DNA from: Winogradskyella aurantiaca
GTDB lineage: Bacteria > Bacteroidota > Bacteroidia > Flavobacteriales > Flavobacteriaceae
Direction of reading: 5' to 3'
Assembly (NCBI RefSeq): GCF_003362725.1
Contig: NZ_QKTV01000009.1
Span: 88,100 to 152,099, forward strand
Length of the DNA stretch: 64,000 nucleotides
Below the pieces are notes generated by a model, which saw only the letters and a list, made by a program, of their open reading frames with translations, searched no databases and had not been told where the DNA came from. The translations under genes and the position numbers were made by a program. This document shows, in pieces, positions 19,622 through 28,205 of the stretch; within the stretch, counting starts at the first letter, position 1, and every line of letters begins with the position of its first letter.

Positions 19622-19641
19622 CTAATTATTAATCTTAAGAT

Positions 19642-20013
19642 TTAATAGCTTGTTGTTATTTCTGTGGTTTTAGCATCTCCCCATAAACTCTCAATGTCAT
19701 AGTATTCTCTAATGTGTTTTTGAAATACATGTACAACCACATTGACATAATCAATCAAGACCCATTCTTGATTGTCCATACCCTCAACGTGCCAAGGTTT
19801 GTCTTTTAAAGATTTGCTAACTTGTTTCTGGATTGAATTTACGATGGCACTAACTTGAGTATTAGATGTACCTTCGCAGATGATAAAGTAATCACAAACC
19901 GTATTCTCTATTTCCCTTAAATCTAAAATCGTGATCTCCTTCCCTTTTACCTCTTCAATACCACTTAAAATTGTTGTTATTAATAGGTCTGCATTACTTT
20001 TGTTGTTGGTCAT
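19642..20013 (-). CDS. rsfS: Ribosomal silencing factor RsfS
   Basis: This RsfS/YbeB/Iojap protein of 123 residues binds L14 and blocks subunit joining during starvation. Visible features are DLREIENTVCDYFIICEGTSNTQV, the conserved PWHVEGMDNQEWVLIDYVNVVVHVF and YDIESLWGDA. It is the first gene of the rsfS-ftsH pair and is divergent from birA. A minus-strand TAAATTTG box lies 20-28 bases upstream (20034-20041). Confidence 0.96.
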   Translation of the reverse strand: MTNNKSNADLLITTILSGIEEVKGKEITILDLREIENTVCDYFIICEGTSNTQVSAIVNSIQKQVSKSLKDKPWHVEGMDNQEWVLIDYVNVVVHVFQKHIREYYDIESLWGDAKTTEITTSY

Positions 20014-20033
20014 TCAATTGAATTATATTTATA

Positions 20034-20041
20034 CAAATTTA
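20034..20041 (-). promoter_or_regulatory. -7 box for rsfS-ftsH
   Basis: The minus strand reads TAAATTTG, matching TAnnTTTG, about 20 bases before the rsfS start. No clear -33 TTG was found. Confidence 0.45.
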
Positions 20042-20108
20042 TTATAATTTTTGTTGAAGTTTTACCTTATAGTCATAAGAAAACCATAAAAATAATTCCT
20101 TCTCAATC

Positions 20109-20840
20109 ATGCCTATAATCAAACTTGATGCCACTGATTCTACCAATTCGTATTTGAAACGAATTAGTGCGGAGCAGCCATTGGAAGATTATACCATTAT
20201 ACAGGCAAATACACAATCTAAAGGTCGTGGTCAAATGGGAACCTCTTGGCAATCCGAATCTGGCAAAAACCTTACTGTCAGTGTGTTTAAGGATGTTTCG
20301 TTTTTAAAATTTGAAGAGCAGTATTTTATTAGTATTGTCACGGCTTTAGCAGTTGCTGAAACTTTAAAAAAACTCAAAACTCCTAACATTAAGATTAAAT
20401 GGCCTAACGACATTTTGTCAGAAACTTTCAAGATCTCAGGGATATTAATAGAAAACGTAGTTAAAAACAATGAGCTTAAAAGCGCCATTGTTGGAGTTGG
20501 TATTAATGTTAACCAGCGTTTTTTTGATGATTTACCTAAGGCCTCTTCGGTTTTACTGCAGTCTGGAAAAGTTTATAACGTTGATGAGGTATTAGATGTA
20601 TTTATAAAAGAATTAATGCACTTTTTCCAAAGACTCATGAATAAAGAGTTGGGTGCCTTAAAATCCGAATACGAAGAACAATTGTTTAGAATCCATAAAC
20701 CATCCACTTTTATGGTAGAAGACGGGCAGCATTTGACAGGCTATATTAATGGTATTAATCATCAGGGCCATTTGGAGGTCCTAACCGAGGACGCCATTAT
20801 CAGAACTTATGATATGAAAGAAATACGCCTACTCTATTAG
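20109..20840 (+). CDS. birA: Biotin--[acetyl-CoA-carboxylase] ligase
   Basis: Attaches biotin to the carboxyl carrier protein of acetyl-CoA carboxylase. It has the ligase catalytic domain: DSTNSYLKR, the biotin/AMP motif SKGRGQMGTSW at about residues 37-47, KWPNDI (about 98-103), and SGILIENV with GVGINVNQ. It lacks the N-terminal helix-turn-helix of the E. coli repressor form, so it is an enzyme only. At 243 residues it is typical for Bacteroidota. It is divergent from rsfS and convergent with the SRPBCC gene. Confidence 0.95.
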   Translation: MPIIKLDATDSTNSYLKRISAEQPLEDYTIIQANTQSKGRGQMGTSWQSESGKNLTVSVFKDVSFLKFEEQYFISIVTALAVAETLKKLKTPNIKIKWPNDILSETFKISGILIENVVKNNELKSAIVGVGINVNQRFFDDLPKASSVLLQSGKVYNVDEVLDVFIKELMHFFQRLMNKELGALKSEYEEQLFRIHKPSTFMVEDGQHLTGYINGINHQGHLEVLTEDAIIRTYDMKEIRLLY

Positions 20841-20846
20841 ATGGTG

Positions 20847-21242
20847 TTATAGAGCTTCAGGAATATTCTTGCTGAGGGTCTCTATGAACTTAGTTATGGG
20901 ACCTTTAATCATCATACTCATCATTGGATTAAAATCACCTTCAAACTTAAGTTGCACATCACTATTGTCACTATCGGTAGATTGAATTTCTCCAGTCAAT
21001 GAGAAGTCGAGTTTTCCTCCTGCTGCTCCAAGAACAATTTTGTTTGGTGCCTGAACCTCTTTTTTCTTTAATACAATTTCAGGCATACCTTTTAAGGCAA
21101 ATAAAAATTTGTCTTCCTCTAACAATTCAAATTTGCTGATATTTTCAGGCATTAATTTTTCAAAATTTTTGACATCCGATAAAAAGTCAAAAATAGCCTG
21201 CTGGTTTTTAGGTACTGATACTTTGGGAGATTCTAATTTCAT
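20847..21242 (-). CDS. SRPBCC-family protein
   Basis: The 131 residues fit the START/SRPBCC ligand-binding fold. The N-terminal KVSVPKNQQAIFDFLSDVKNFEKLMP is a typical opening, and the end is FIETLSKNIPEAL. No catalytic residues can be assigned. Such proteins bind hydrophobic ligands, but the ligand is not inferable. It lies eight bases downstream of pyrE on the same strand and is probably co-transcribed with it. Confidence 0.7.
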   Translation of the reverse strand: MKLESPKVSVPKNQQAIFDFLSDVKNFEKLMPENISKFELLEEDKFLFALKGMPEIVLKKKEVQAPNKIVLGAAGGKLDFSLTGEIQSTDSDNSDVQLKFEGDFNPMMSMMIKGPITKFIETLSKNIPEAL

Positions 21243-21250
21243 AGGTGTTT

Positions 21251-21895
21251 TTATTTAAGTGACCATTCACTTGGGTTGTTATTCCAGGAGGATAACACCT
21301 CAAGCTGCTTGTTGGTTATGTAGTTTGTTTCCAGTGCCTCGTTTAAAAGGCTGTCATAATTGCTTAAAGTGTGTAATTGCACATTAGCTGCTTTGAAATT
21401 CTCTAGAGCCACATTAAAACCGTATGAGAATATAGCAATCATACCTTTGACGTCTGCTTCGGCGTCTTTCAAGGCCTTGACAGCATTAAGACTACTTTTT
21501 CCAGTACTTATTAGATCTTCTATAACAACTACTCTTTGGTGTTTGTCAAGTTGACCTTCAATTTGATTTTGTCGACCATGCTTTTTGGCTTCTGGGCGTA
21601 CATAAACAAAGGGAAGATTCATTTCTTGAGCAACCAATGCCCCAATACCAATGGCACCCGTAGCAACACCGGCAATCACATCTGGTTTTCCGTATAATTC
21701 CTCGATACCAGTTGCCATTGCTGACTTTACGTAGTTTCTTATCTGCGGGTAAGATAATACAATTCGATTATCACAGTAAATTGGAGATTTCCATCCTGAA
21801 GCCCATGTAAAAGGATCTTCTGGACTTAACTTTATCGCATTAATTTGCAATAAAAGTTCTGCAGTTTTTTTGGCTGTTTGCTCATTTAAAATCAT
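21251..21895 (-). CDS. pyrE: Orotate phosphoribosyltransferase
   Basis: Transfers phosphoribose from PRPP to orotate in pyrimidine synthesis. It has 214 residues, with WASGWKSPIYCDNR at about 30-43, GVATGAIGIGALVAQ, the KKHGRQNQIEG loop with catalytic Lys, and the PRPP-binding motif VVVIEDLISTGKSSLNAV at about 120-137. The minus-strand promoter box TAATTTTG ends only four bases before the ATG, so the transcript is probably leaderless or nearly so. Confidence 0.97.
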   Translation of the reverse strand: MILNEQTAKKTAELLLQINAIKLSPEDPFTWASGWKSPIYCDNRIVLSYPQIRNYVKSAMATGIEELYGKPDVIAGVATGAIGIGALVAQEMNLPFVYVRPEAKKHGRQNQIEGQLDKHQRVVVIEDLISTGKSSLNAVKALKDAEADVKGMIAIFSYGFNVALENFKAANVQLHTLSNYDSLLNEALETNYITNKQLEVLSSWNNNPSEWSLK

Positions 21896-21899
21896 GCGG

Positions 21900-21907
21900 C
21901 AAAATTA
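21900..21907 (-). promoter_or_regulatory. -7 box for pyrE, giving an almost leaderless mRNA
   Basis: The minus strand reads TAATTTTG, matching TAnnTTTG, ending four bases before the pyrE ATG at 21895. Transcription usually begins a few bases downstream of this box, so the start would fall on or next to the initiation codon. Confidence 0.5.
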
Positions 21908-22014
21908 ACTAATTTTAGTAAACAGTTATTTATTGATAACTTAATTTATGCCTTTGTGACTTGAAATTTTAATTTGATAATTTAGTCCAATAATAAGGTG
22001 ATAAAATTGTAAGA

Positions 22015-22596
22015 GTGCAAACCATTTTTGTCGGGAATAAACCCATTATTCTAACTTCAAATTTCGAGAAAGAGACCAATCATAAAACCTTTCTCTTACG
22101 TACTGTTAATATTGGTAAGGTTATTAAGTTATTAAACCAAACTGATTTGAAGGCTGTTCATTTATATGACAAGGATTCTGAAAATTTATTAAAACGATTT
22201 TTAAAGCTACTTCCAAATACTGTTGCCGGCGGTGGTAAGGTTTTTAATGATGCTAACGAAATACTTTTTATTTACAGAAATGATAAATGGGATCTGCCTA
22301 AAGGACGAGCCGAGGCCAAAGAGAGTATTGAAGAAACTGCCATTAGAGAAGTTGAAGAAGAAACTGGTGTGGAAGGACTTAAAATTTCTAAACCCCTTCA
22401 GACCACTTATCATATATTCAAACGCAACGGAAAGCACCGTATAAAAGTGACCTATTGGTTTGAAATGACTACAAACTACAGTGGAAAACTAAAACCACAG
22501 ATTAAAGAAGGAATTACCAAAGTGCAATGGCTAAATAAGAAAGAATCCAGGCAAGCATTAGAACATAGCTATGCTAATATCAGGATCCTCATTTAG
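22015..22596 (+). CDS. NUDIX hydrolase
   Basis: This NUDIX-fold hydrolase has 193 residues. An N-terminal domain of about 65 residues precedes the NUDIX box, which reads GRAEAKESIEETAIREVEEETGVEGL at about 99-124, with the metal-binding REVEEETG intact. Substrates of the family are nucleoside diphosphates linked to another group; the substrate here is unknown. The start is GTG, chosen because MQTIFVGNKPIILTSN resembles the start of flavobacterial relatives and no ATG lies nearby in frame. The 3' end overlaps the convergent M14 peptidase gene by eight bases. Confidence 0.88.
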   Translation: MQTIFVGNKPIILTSNFEKETNHKTFLLRTVNIGKVIKLLNQTDLKAVHLYDKDSENLLKRFLKLLPNTVAGGGKVFNDANEILFIYRNDKWDLPKGRAEAKESIEETAIREVEEETGVEGLKISKPLQTTYHIFKRNGKHRIKVTYWFEMTTNYSGKLKPQIKEGITKVQWLNKKESRQALEHSYANIRILI

Positions 22597-24328
22597 CTAC
22601 CCTGAATATCGGATAGGTCATGTGTGCCTTCTCATAATTATTACTTTGTTTGTGTAACCAGTCTAATTGTGCATACCAATTATTGGCAAAATCACTGTCG
22701 TATGTTTTCTTGAGATTAAAGTCAATTTGTAATTGAGGGTTAGCCCTGAGCAATTCAGAAGCTTTGTCTTCCCAAACGTAAGGCGAGAATCCTTCTTTTT
22801 GTTGTAAAACGGTATCAAAATAATTCCAATTAAAGAACGAATCAACTGCAGTTGGCTCTAAAGTTTCAATTAGGTATCGAATCCCCGGTTGTGCCGTTTT
22901 TACAATATAATCACCTTTATAAAATTGTAGTTCAGTTTCTTTCGAAGAAACGGTTGTCCTATAATGTGAATAATGCCCTTCGTAAGGTCGGGTCCGGGTT
23001 TTGTAATCTTTAATTTTATATTGTTCCACCTTGATCATTGTATCCTTCTCAAATTGCTGCATTGCAATTCCATTTTCTGTTAAGCGATCAATAACATGAT
23101 GCCAACCTTTGGGAATAATGTAAGCCTCAGGAATTGATATACTGTCTGTAGCTTTAAAGTAGTTAGAATAAGTTACGGGTTTTGTGAAGGGTTTGCTTTG
23201 GTCATATTTTAGACGCTGGCCACCAGTTAAGGAACTTTCTAAGTATGTGCCTTCATAGCCCTTGAAATTAAGGGTACTTGTTTTAGTGGTGTCAATGGCC
23301 CATTGGGTAGGGTAGTAGCTAGATGATTGCCAGAAATTTAATTGGTCTTGTTTCAAAGACTTAATAGTTTCTGAATTGGAATCAACAATTGTAATCATAG
23401 ATTTCATTAACTGATAGGTGCTTTCCACTCGTTTCTTGTAAGGCTTTAGCATATGCGTTTCCACCATCATTCCTAGAGTGTTAAATAAGGTGGTATAGCC
23501 AGTTGAGTATCTTGGTGAATCCATAAACTGCGAAAAACCAGTTTCAGGGACTCTATTAAATACATTGACGTAAGGGGTAATATCCCAGTTATTGTCTAGG
23601 AGGTCCTTTTCTAATTGAGGCATAAGAAACTCATGCAGATAAGTACCCTGGGGACCACCAAGCTTATTGTGTTGTGTAAAAAGATGGGTTAGAGTATACT
23701 GATAGTCAGCACCGTTGCTTACATGGTTATCTATAAATGCGTCGGGTTGAATTGTATTAAAAATTTGAGCAAAGGCTTGAGCATTGCGTGTATCGGCTTT
23801 TATGAAATCTCTATTGAGATCATAGTTTTGAGCATTACCTCTAAACCCGTAGGATTTTGGTCCGTTTTGATTGGTTCTGGTTCCAGAATTTCTATTAAGA
23901 CTTCCTCCAATATTATAGACAGGGATGGTTACAAGTATGAGGTTTTCCGGAGAGTCGATTTTATTTTGTGCTAAATCTCTATAGAGCATCATGGTGGCGT
24001 CGATACCATCTGATTCTCCAGGGTGAATGCCATTATTAATGAGTAAAATGCTATGCTCCTTGCGCAGTGTATTAAAATCTGTCCCATTGGAGGATGGATT
24101 ATAGGTAACGAAGTGTAGTGGTTCTCCTGAATCACTCAGACCCATACTGTCAATTGAAATTTCAGAATAGGTGTCAGCTAAAGCCTTGTAGTATTCAATA
24201 ACTTCTGGATAGGTAGCCGTCTCTTGTCCTTCTGAAGATTCAAATGTAGTGGTGAAATCAAAATCAACATAAGGACTTTTCTTGGCACATGAGGTTACAA
24301 GAATAAGTACAATTAGAAGTTTTTTCAT
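22589..24328 (-). CDS. M14-family zinc carboxypeptidase, lipoprotein
   Basis: From the ATG at 24328 the protein has 579 residues and a lipoprotein signal, with lipobox LVTSC (Cys14). The M14 zinc site appears as HPGES (His102, Glu105) and DNHVSNG (His202), with a catalytic Glu in MMVETHML. The M14 domain spans about residues 35-320, and the C-terminal half is unassigned. It probably removes C-terminal residues from peptides outside the cytoplasm. A TTG in frame at 24358 would add ten residues, but that TTG is part of the promoter box TAAGTTTG, so the ATG is the real start. It is divergent from ctlX. Confidence 0.88.
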   Translation of the reverse strand: MKKLLIVLILVTSCAKKSPYVDFDFTTTFESSEGQETATYPEVIEYYKALADTYSEISIDSMGLSDSGEPLHFVTYNPSSNGTDFNTLRKEHSILLINNGIHPGESDGIDATMMLYRDLAQNKIDSPENLILVTIPVYNIGGSLNRNSGTRTNQNGPKSYGFRGNAQNYDLNRDFIKADTRNAQAFAQIFNTIQPDAFIDNHVSNGADYQYTLTHLFTQHNKLGGPQGTYLHEFLMPQLEKDLLDNNWDITPYVNVFNRVPETGFSQFMDSPRYSTGYTTLFNTLGMMVETHMLKPYKKRVESTYQLMKSMITIVDSNSETIKSLKQDQLNFWQSSSYYPTQWAIDTTKTSTLNFKGYEGTYLESSLTGGQRLKYDQSKPFTKPVTYSNYFKATDSISIPEAYIIPKGWHHVIDRLTENGIAMQQFEKDTMIKVEQYKIKDYKTRTRPYEGHYSHYRTTVSSKETELQFYKGDYIVKTAQPGIRYLIETLEPTAVDSFFNWNYFDTVLQQKEGFSPYVWEDKASELLRANPQLQIDFNLKKTYDSDFANNWYAQLDWLHKQSNNYEKAHMTYPIFRVAK

Positions 24329-24355
24329 TTGAAAGTTGGGTCTGGAATTAAACTT

Positions 24356-24387
24356 CAAACTTAGTCAAATTCTTTTGTTAAACACAA
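24356..24387 (-). promoter_or_regulatory. Promoter of the M14 peptidase gene
   Basis: The minus strand carries TTG (24385-24387), a 21-base spacer, and TAAGTTTG (24356-24363), a full TTG-N17-23-TAnnTTTG match. Its -33 element lies back to back with that of ctlX. Confidence 0.65.
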
Positions 24388-24388
24388 T

Positions 24389-24417
24389 TTGTAAATACGT
24401 ATAAAACCATAATTTTG
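24389..24417 (+). promoter_or_regulatory. Promoter of ctlX
   Basis: TTG at 24389-24391, an 18-base spacer and TAATTTTG at 24410-24417 match the Bacteroidota consensus. The box ends 18 bases before the ctlX ATG. Confidence 0.65.
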
Positions 24418-24435
24418 TGCTGCTAAATTTTATTC

Positions 24436-25368
24436 ATGCGACAAATAAGCAATTCAATTTTAATGATTCGCCCGGATGGAATAAGGGCCAATGAACAGAC
24501 AGCAGTTAATAACTATTTTCAAAAACAATTAGAAGGGTCAGCAGAGCAAATTAATGCACAAGCTCAGAAGGAGTTTGATGCCTTTGTAAAGAAGTTACAA
24601 GATGCGGGTGTTAACGTAATTGTTGATCGTAGTGGAGCCAGTAAGGATACACCAGATGCTGTTTTTCCTAACAATTGGGTGAGTTTTCATGCCAATGGAG
24701 ATGTCGCTGTATATCCTATGTTTGCCGAAAACAGAAGAACAGAGAGACGGACGGAGGTATTTGATCTCATAGAATCAGACGGCTTTAAAATTGCCGAAAT
24801 AGTTGATTATACCGGTGCAGAAGATGAGGGTTTGTTTCTGGAAGGAACAGGAAGTCTCATCTTAGATAGAGAAAATAAAAAAGCCTATTGCGCATTGTCA
24901 CCTAGAGCAGATGAGGATTTAGTTATTGAATTTTGTGAGGACTTTGAATATACTCCTGTGATTTTCAACGCGTATCAAAGCGTAAATGGTCAGCGCTTGG
25001 CCATCTATCATACCAATGTAATGATGTGTATAGCCGAAACATTTGCCGTGATATGTACTGCTTCAATTGATGACAAGAAAGAGCGCAAACTGGTCTTGAG
25101 TAACTTAAAGGAAGATGGTAAAGAAGTTATTGATATCACCGAAGCGCAAATGCATCAATTTGCAGGCAATATGCTTCAAGTAGTCTCAAAAAACAATCAG
25201 CCACTATTAATTATGAGTGCCACTGCTTACCACAGTCTTAGGCCTGATCAGGTTGCAAAAATTGAACAACATTGCCCTATTTTGTATAGCGATATAAATA
25301 CCATTGAAACTTTAGGAGGTGGATCGGCCCGTTGTATGATGGCCGAAGTATTTTTACCGAAGGCTTAG
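24436..25368 (+). CDS. ctlX: Citrulline utilisation hydrolase CtlX
   Basis: This CtlX-type amidinotransferase-fold hydrolase has 310 residues. The signature AVFPNNWVSFH lies at about residues 74-84, with a following YPMFAENRRTERR, an EGTGSLILDR segment and the C-terminal nucleophile Cys300 in GGSARCMMAEVFLPK. Family members are associated with arginine and citrulline breakdown. No other arginine-degradation genes adjoin it. The stop TAG overlaps the last bases of the convergent CpcT/CpeT pseudogene. It has its own promoter, divergent from the M14 peptidase. Confidence 0.88.
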   Translation: MRQISNSILMIRPDGIRANEQTAVNNYFQKQLEGSAEQINAQAQKEFDAFVKKLQDAGVNVIVDRSGASKDTPDAVFPNNWVSFHANGDVAVYPMFAENRRTERRTEVFDLIESDGFKIAEIVDYTGAEDEGLFLEGTGSLILDRENKKAYCALSPRADEDLVIEFCEDFEYTPVIFNAYQSVNGQRLAIYHTNVMMCIAETFAVICTASIDDKKERKLVLSNLKEDGKEVIDITEAQMHQFAGNMLQVVSKNNQPLLIMSATAYHSLRPDQVAKIEQHCPILYSDINTIETLGGGSARCMMAEVFLPKA

Positions 25369-25991
25369 TTAATCTTATTAAAAACATACCCGCCTTTTTC
25401 GGCGCCCCAAACCTGATTACCATCACCGTCCATACCGCGGTCCCAGGAAATGATGGTTCCTTTGGTTAGTTCAACCTCGCTCGTAGCATAGCTGGCACCT
25501 CTAAGGGAACTGTTGCATTAGTTTTCGCCTGTACTTCCTTTGAAATGGTTCTTGTCAAGTCGTTTTAAAATGACTTCGCAGCCATCTCGTAGAATAAGAT
25601 CTGATTTCGAAATCTTATTAAATGATTTTGAAGTCTTCCATTTTCCTATCCATTCTTTTTCGTTAGGAAGGGCATACACGGCAGAACTAAACGTTGAGTC
25701 AGTTATTCTTGTAATTTCATAGACCCGTTGTCTATAGGGTTTGTCTTGCATGCTGTTAAGTGCCTGTTCCACGTAGAGGAAATGTCCTTGATCCTTCCAG
25801 ATAGGATACATATGCAAAGAGATGTTATAGTAGCTTGAATCCTGCTGAGATTGCAACTCAGAATTGAAGGATCCTTGCATTAATTTATGAAGTTCACTTA
25901 GCTCTTTATCCTGATTAAAAGTATGAGTGGTGTCAATTTCTGGCTTGAAGAAAATTGATAATAAAATGAGTAAAATTACGGGTGCCTTCAT
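25365..25991 (-). pseudogene. CpcT/CpeT-family protein broken by one in-frame stop
   Basis: The minus strand encodes 157 residues from ATG at 25991 to TAA at 25518-25520. The same frame then continues for 50 more codons to a TAA at 25365-25367. The first part has a signal peptide (MKAPVILLILLSIFF) and family features LMQGSFNSE, VEQALNSMQDKPYRQRVYEI and DGCEVILKRLD. The 50 residues after the stop are the expected family end: LRGASYATSEVELTKGTIIS, WDRGMDG and QVWGAEKGGYVF. A single base change explains the stop. The family includes phycobilin lyases, but homologues in non-photosynthetic bacteria have no known role. It is either a pseudogene or a sequencing error. Confidence 0.88.
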
Positions 25992-26025
25992 TTAAGCTTG
26001 ATTTAGAGGGCTAATGTAAATAAAA

Positions 26026-28068
26026 TTAAGATTGAGGTGCTGCTTTTGGAAGTTCAATAAAGAATTTACTACCAACATTTAAAGTGCTTTCTACCCAGAT
26101 TTTTCCTTGGTTTAGTTCCACAAGATCCTTGGCGATACTCAGACCTAAACCTGTACCTTTTTCATTTTTAGTACCACGGGTTGTAAAGTTATTAGCTGCA
26201 TTAAATAATTTATCAAGATTTTCATCAGAGATACCAACACCAGTATCCTCAACACAAATAAGGGATTTTCCATTTTTGTCAATATTGGAAATGGTTATCA
26301 TGTCTCCGTTTCGGCTAAACTTAACGGCATTGGTAATAAGATTTTGAATTACAATTTCGATCATACTCTTGTCCGCATAGACGAAATCCCGCTCGCTTTC
26401 ATCAATAAGAATTATACTCTTTTCTTCAACCTTTTGCTCTACGAGATCCATCTTATCCCTAAACACTTCCTGGATATTAAACATCTCTGGTTTAGGCTCC
26501 AAACTTTGAAGCTGAGACTTCGACCAATTCAATAAATTAAACAGTAAAGCAGAAGCATTATTGGCATTTTCACTCAATTCGGGAATCAGCTCATTAAACT
26601 CCTCTTTACTAATACTGTCTTCTCTCAACAGATCCAGAAACGCTTTAATGGATGATATGGAATCCTTTAAATCGTGGGATACAATAGAAAATAACTTGTC
26701 TTTTACCTGATTGCTTTCTTCAAGTTCGTCTTTGGTAATTTTTAGGGATTTAGTCTCAGTTCTTAAGTTTCCAATTTGTTCCTTTTGATCTGAAAGTGAT
26801 GCTCGAATACCACGATTTCTAACTGCTTGAATAATTAGTAGGGATAAAAGCCCAAATGATATAACAAGTAATCCATAGAACCACCAGTCTGGAGTCTTGG
26901 AAGGATTTTCTAATGAGACTTTGGTGTCGGAATCAACTGAACCAAAATCAATAGGGTTGACTCTTGTTGTTTCTGAGTTGAGATTAGTTTTTGAATCCTT
27001 TGAAGAAGTCATGGTATCTCGTAACTCGTAATACGCACTTTGCCATTTGAAAGCATTTTGGAAGTAACCCCTAGTCGAATCTAATTGAATACGAATTAGG
27101 TAATTTTCTAAAAGTTCTGGTTTTAAATCGCTTTTATCTGCAATTGCATAGGCTTCTAATAATTGGCTTTCAGCTGTTCTTAACTTACCTCTCTGATAGT
27201 TTAAGTTGCCAAGTCCATTTAATGAAATAGCCAGTCCTTCAGAATTATTGGAATTTCGGTTGTACCTAAGGCCTTGTAACAGATATTTGGTAGCGAGATC
27301 ATATTCCTTAAATATTAAGTATTCGCTTCCTAATCTTGGTAACACCTCACCTAATAATGTTCCGTCGGTTTCTGGATTCAATAATTGAATGGCCTCTTTA
27401 TAATATTCAATTGCTTTACGATGTTCTTTAAGCTTAGAATAAAGCTTGGCAATATTTACAGTTGAGATCTTAATACCAGAACTATCCGCTAGGGACCGTC
27501 TGACCATCAGTGCTTTTTCGTTGTATTCAAGAGCTTTGTCTACATTATTAGTGTTGAGATAGGCTTCAGCAAGGCAATTATATGCACTACTTAACTCAGT
27601 TTGAAGATCATATTGTTCAAAGGTTGAAATGGCGGCTAGGGAATAGCCCAAACCTTGCTGGTAATTCCCTCGTTCAATTTCCAGGAGGCCAATTTTGCTA
27701 CTAACCCGCGCTAGTCCTAAAGAATCATTGATCGTAAAGTAGAAGTTGAGGGATTTGTTGTAATTGTCAATGGCATTAAAATAATCGTCACGCGAGTTGT
27801 AAATCACAGCCTTGTAGTAGTTGGCCTCTGCCAGTCCTCTAGAATAACTGAGGGTTTTTGCAAGGTCAAGAGTCTGATTTACATAAAGAAATGCCTTTGT
27901 ATAGTTCTTTGCATCTATGAGCTTAGAAATAAGCAGAAGGGAGGTGTCAACTTTAGCTGAGTCTTGGTTTTGATACGTTAATTCTACGGTAAGGCGATCT
28001 ATCTCTTCATTCTGGGCTTGAATAAAGAGCACGGATAAGAGTGCAGTTAGTACCAAAAAACGCTTCAT
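26026..28068 (-). CDS. Sensor histidine kinase with periplasmic TPR domain
   Basis: This hybrid-free two-component kinase has 680 residues. It has a signal peptide (residues 1-18), about seven TPR-like helices-pairs (about 55-350), one membrane helix (about 395-415) and a short coiled coil (420-455). The HisKA box has His465 in SIVSHDLKDSISS. The ATPase domain has the N box EIVIQNLITNAVKF, G1 CVEDTGVGIS (605-614) and G2 GTGLGLSIAKD (638-648). The TPR domain should sense outside the cytoplasm. No response regulator adjoins it, so it is an orphan. The start overlaps the stop of a tiny upstream frame by an ATGA. Confidence 0.93.
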   Translation of the reverse strand: MKRFLVLTALLSVLFIQAQNEEIDRLTVELTYQNQDSAKVDTSLLLISKLIDAKNYTKAFLYVNQTLDLAKTLSYSRGLAEANYYKAVIYNSRDDYFNAIDNYNKSLNFYFTINDSLGLARVSSKIGLLEIERGNYQQGLGYSLAAISTFEQYDLQTELSSAYNCLAEAYLNTNNVDKALEYNEKALMVRRSLADSSGIKISTVNIAKLYSKLKEHRKAIEYYKEAIQLLNPETDGTLLGEVLPRLGSEYLIFKEYDLATKYLLQGLRYNRNSNNSEGLAISLNGLGNLNYQRGKLRTAESQLLEAYAIADKSDLKPELLENYLIRIQLDSTRGYFQNAFKWQSAYYELRDTMTSSKDSKTNLNSETTRVNPIDFGSVDSDTKVSLENPSKTPDWWFYGLLVISFGLLSLLIIQAVRNRGIRASLSDQKEQIGNLRTETKSLKITKDELEESNQVKDKLFSIVSHDLKDSISSIKAFLDLLREDSISKEEFNELIPELSENANNASALLFNLLNWSKSQLQSLEPKPEMFNIQEVFRDKMDLVEQKVEEKSIILIDESERDFVYADKSMIEIVIQNLITNAVKFSRNGDMITISNIDKNGKSLICVEDTGVGISDENLDKLFNAANNFTTRGTKNEKGTGLGLSIAKDLVELNQGKIWVESTLNVGSKFFIELPKAAPQS

Positions 28069-28205
28069 ATAATAGATGCGCCTGGGTTATTTGCAATGTT
28101 ATTGTGATTTATATTAGCACGGAGGGATAGCCATAGTAAGTTCACACAAAACAATAACAACCAGATCAATGATTGATTATCAAGTTCCATTACCATTTGG
28201 GGCAT
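28065..28205 (-). CDS. Possible 46-residue membrane peptide upstream of the histidine kinase
   Basis: A minus-strand frame runs from ATG at 28205 to TGA at 28065-28067. It encodes 46 residues with one hydrophobic stretch (SLIWLLLFCVNLLWLSL, about residues 12-28). Its stop overlaps the kinase start as ATGA, the arrangement expected for translational coupling. No family is recognised. It could be a chance frame in the kinase leader, since a near-consensus promoter (TTG-N21-CAACTTTG) lies just upstream and would include it in the leader mRNA. Confidence 0.25.
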   Translation of the reverse strand: MPQMVMELDNQSLIWLLLFCVNLLWLSLRANINHNNIANNPGASII

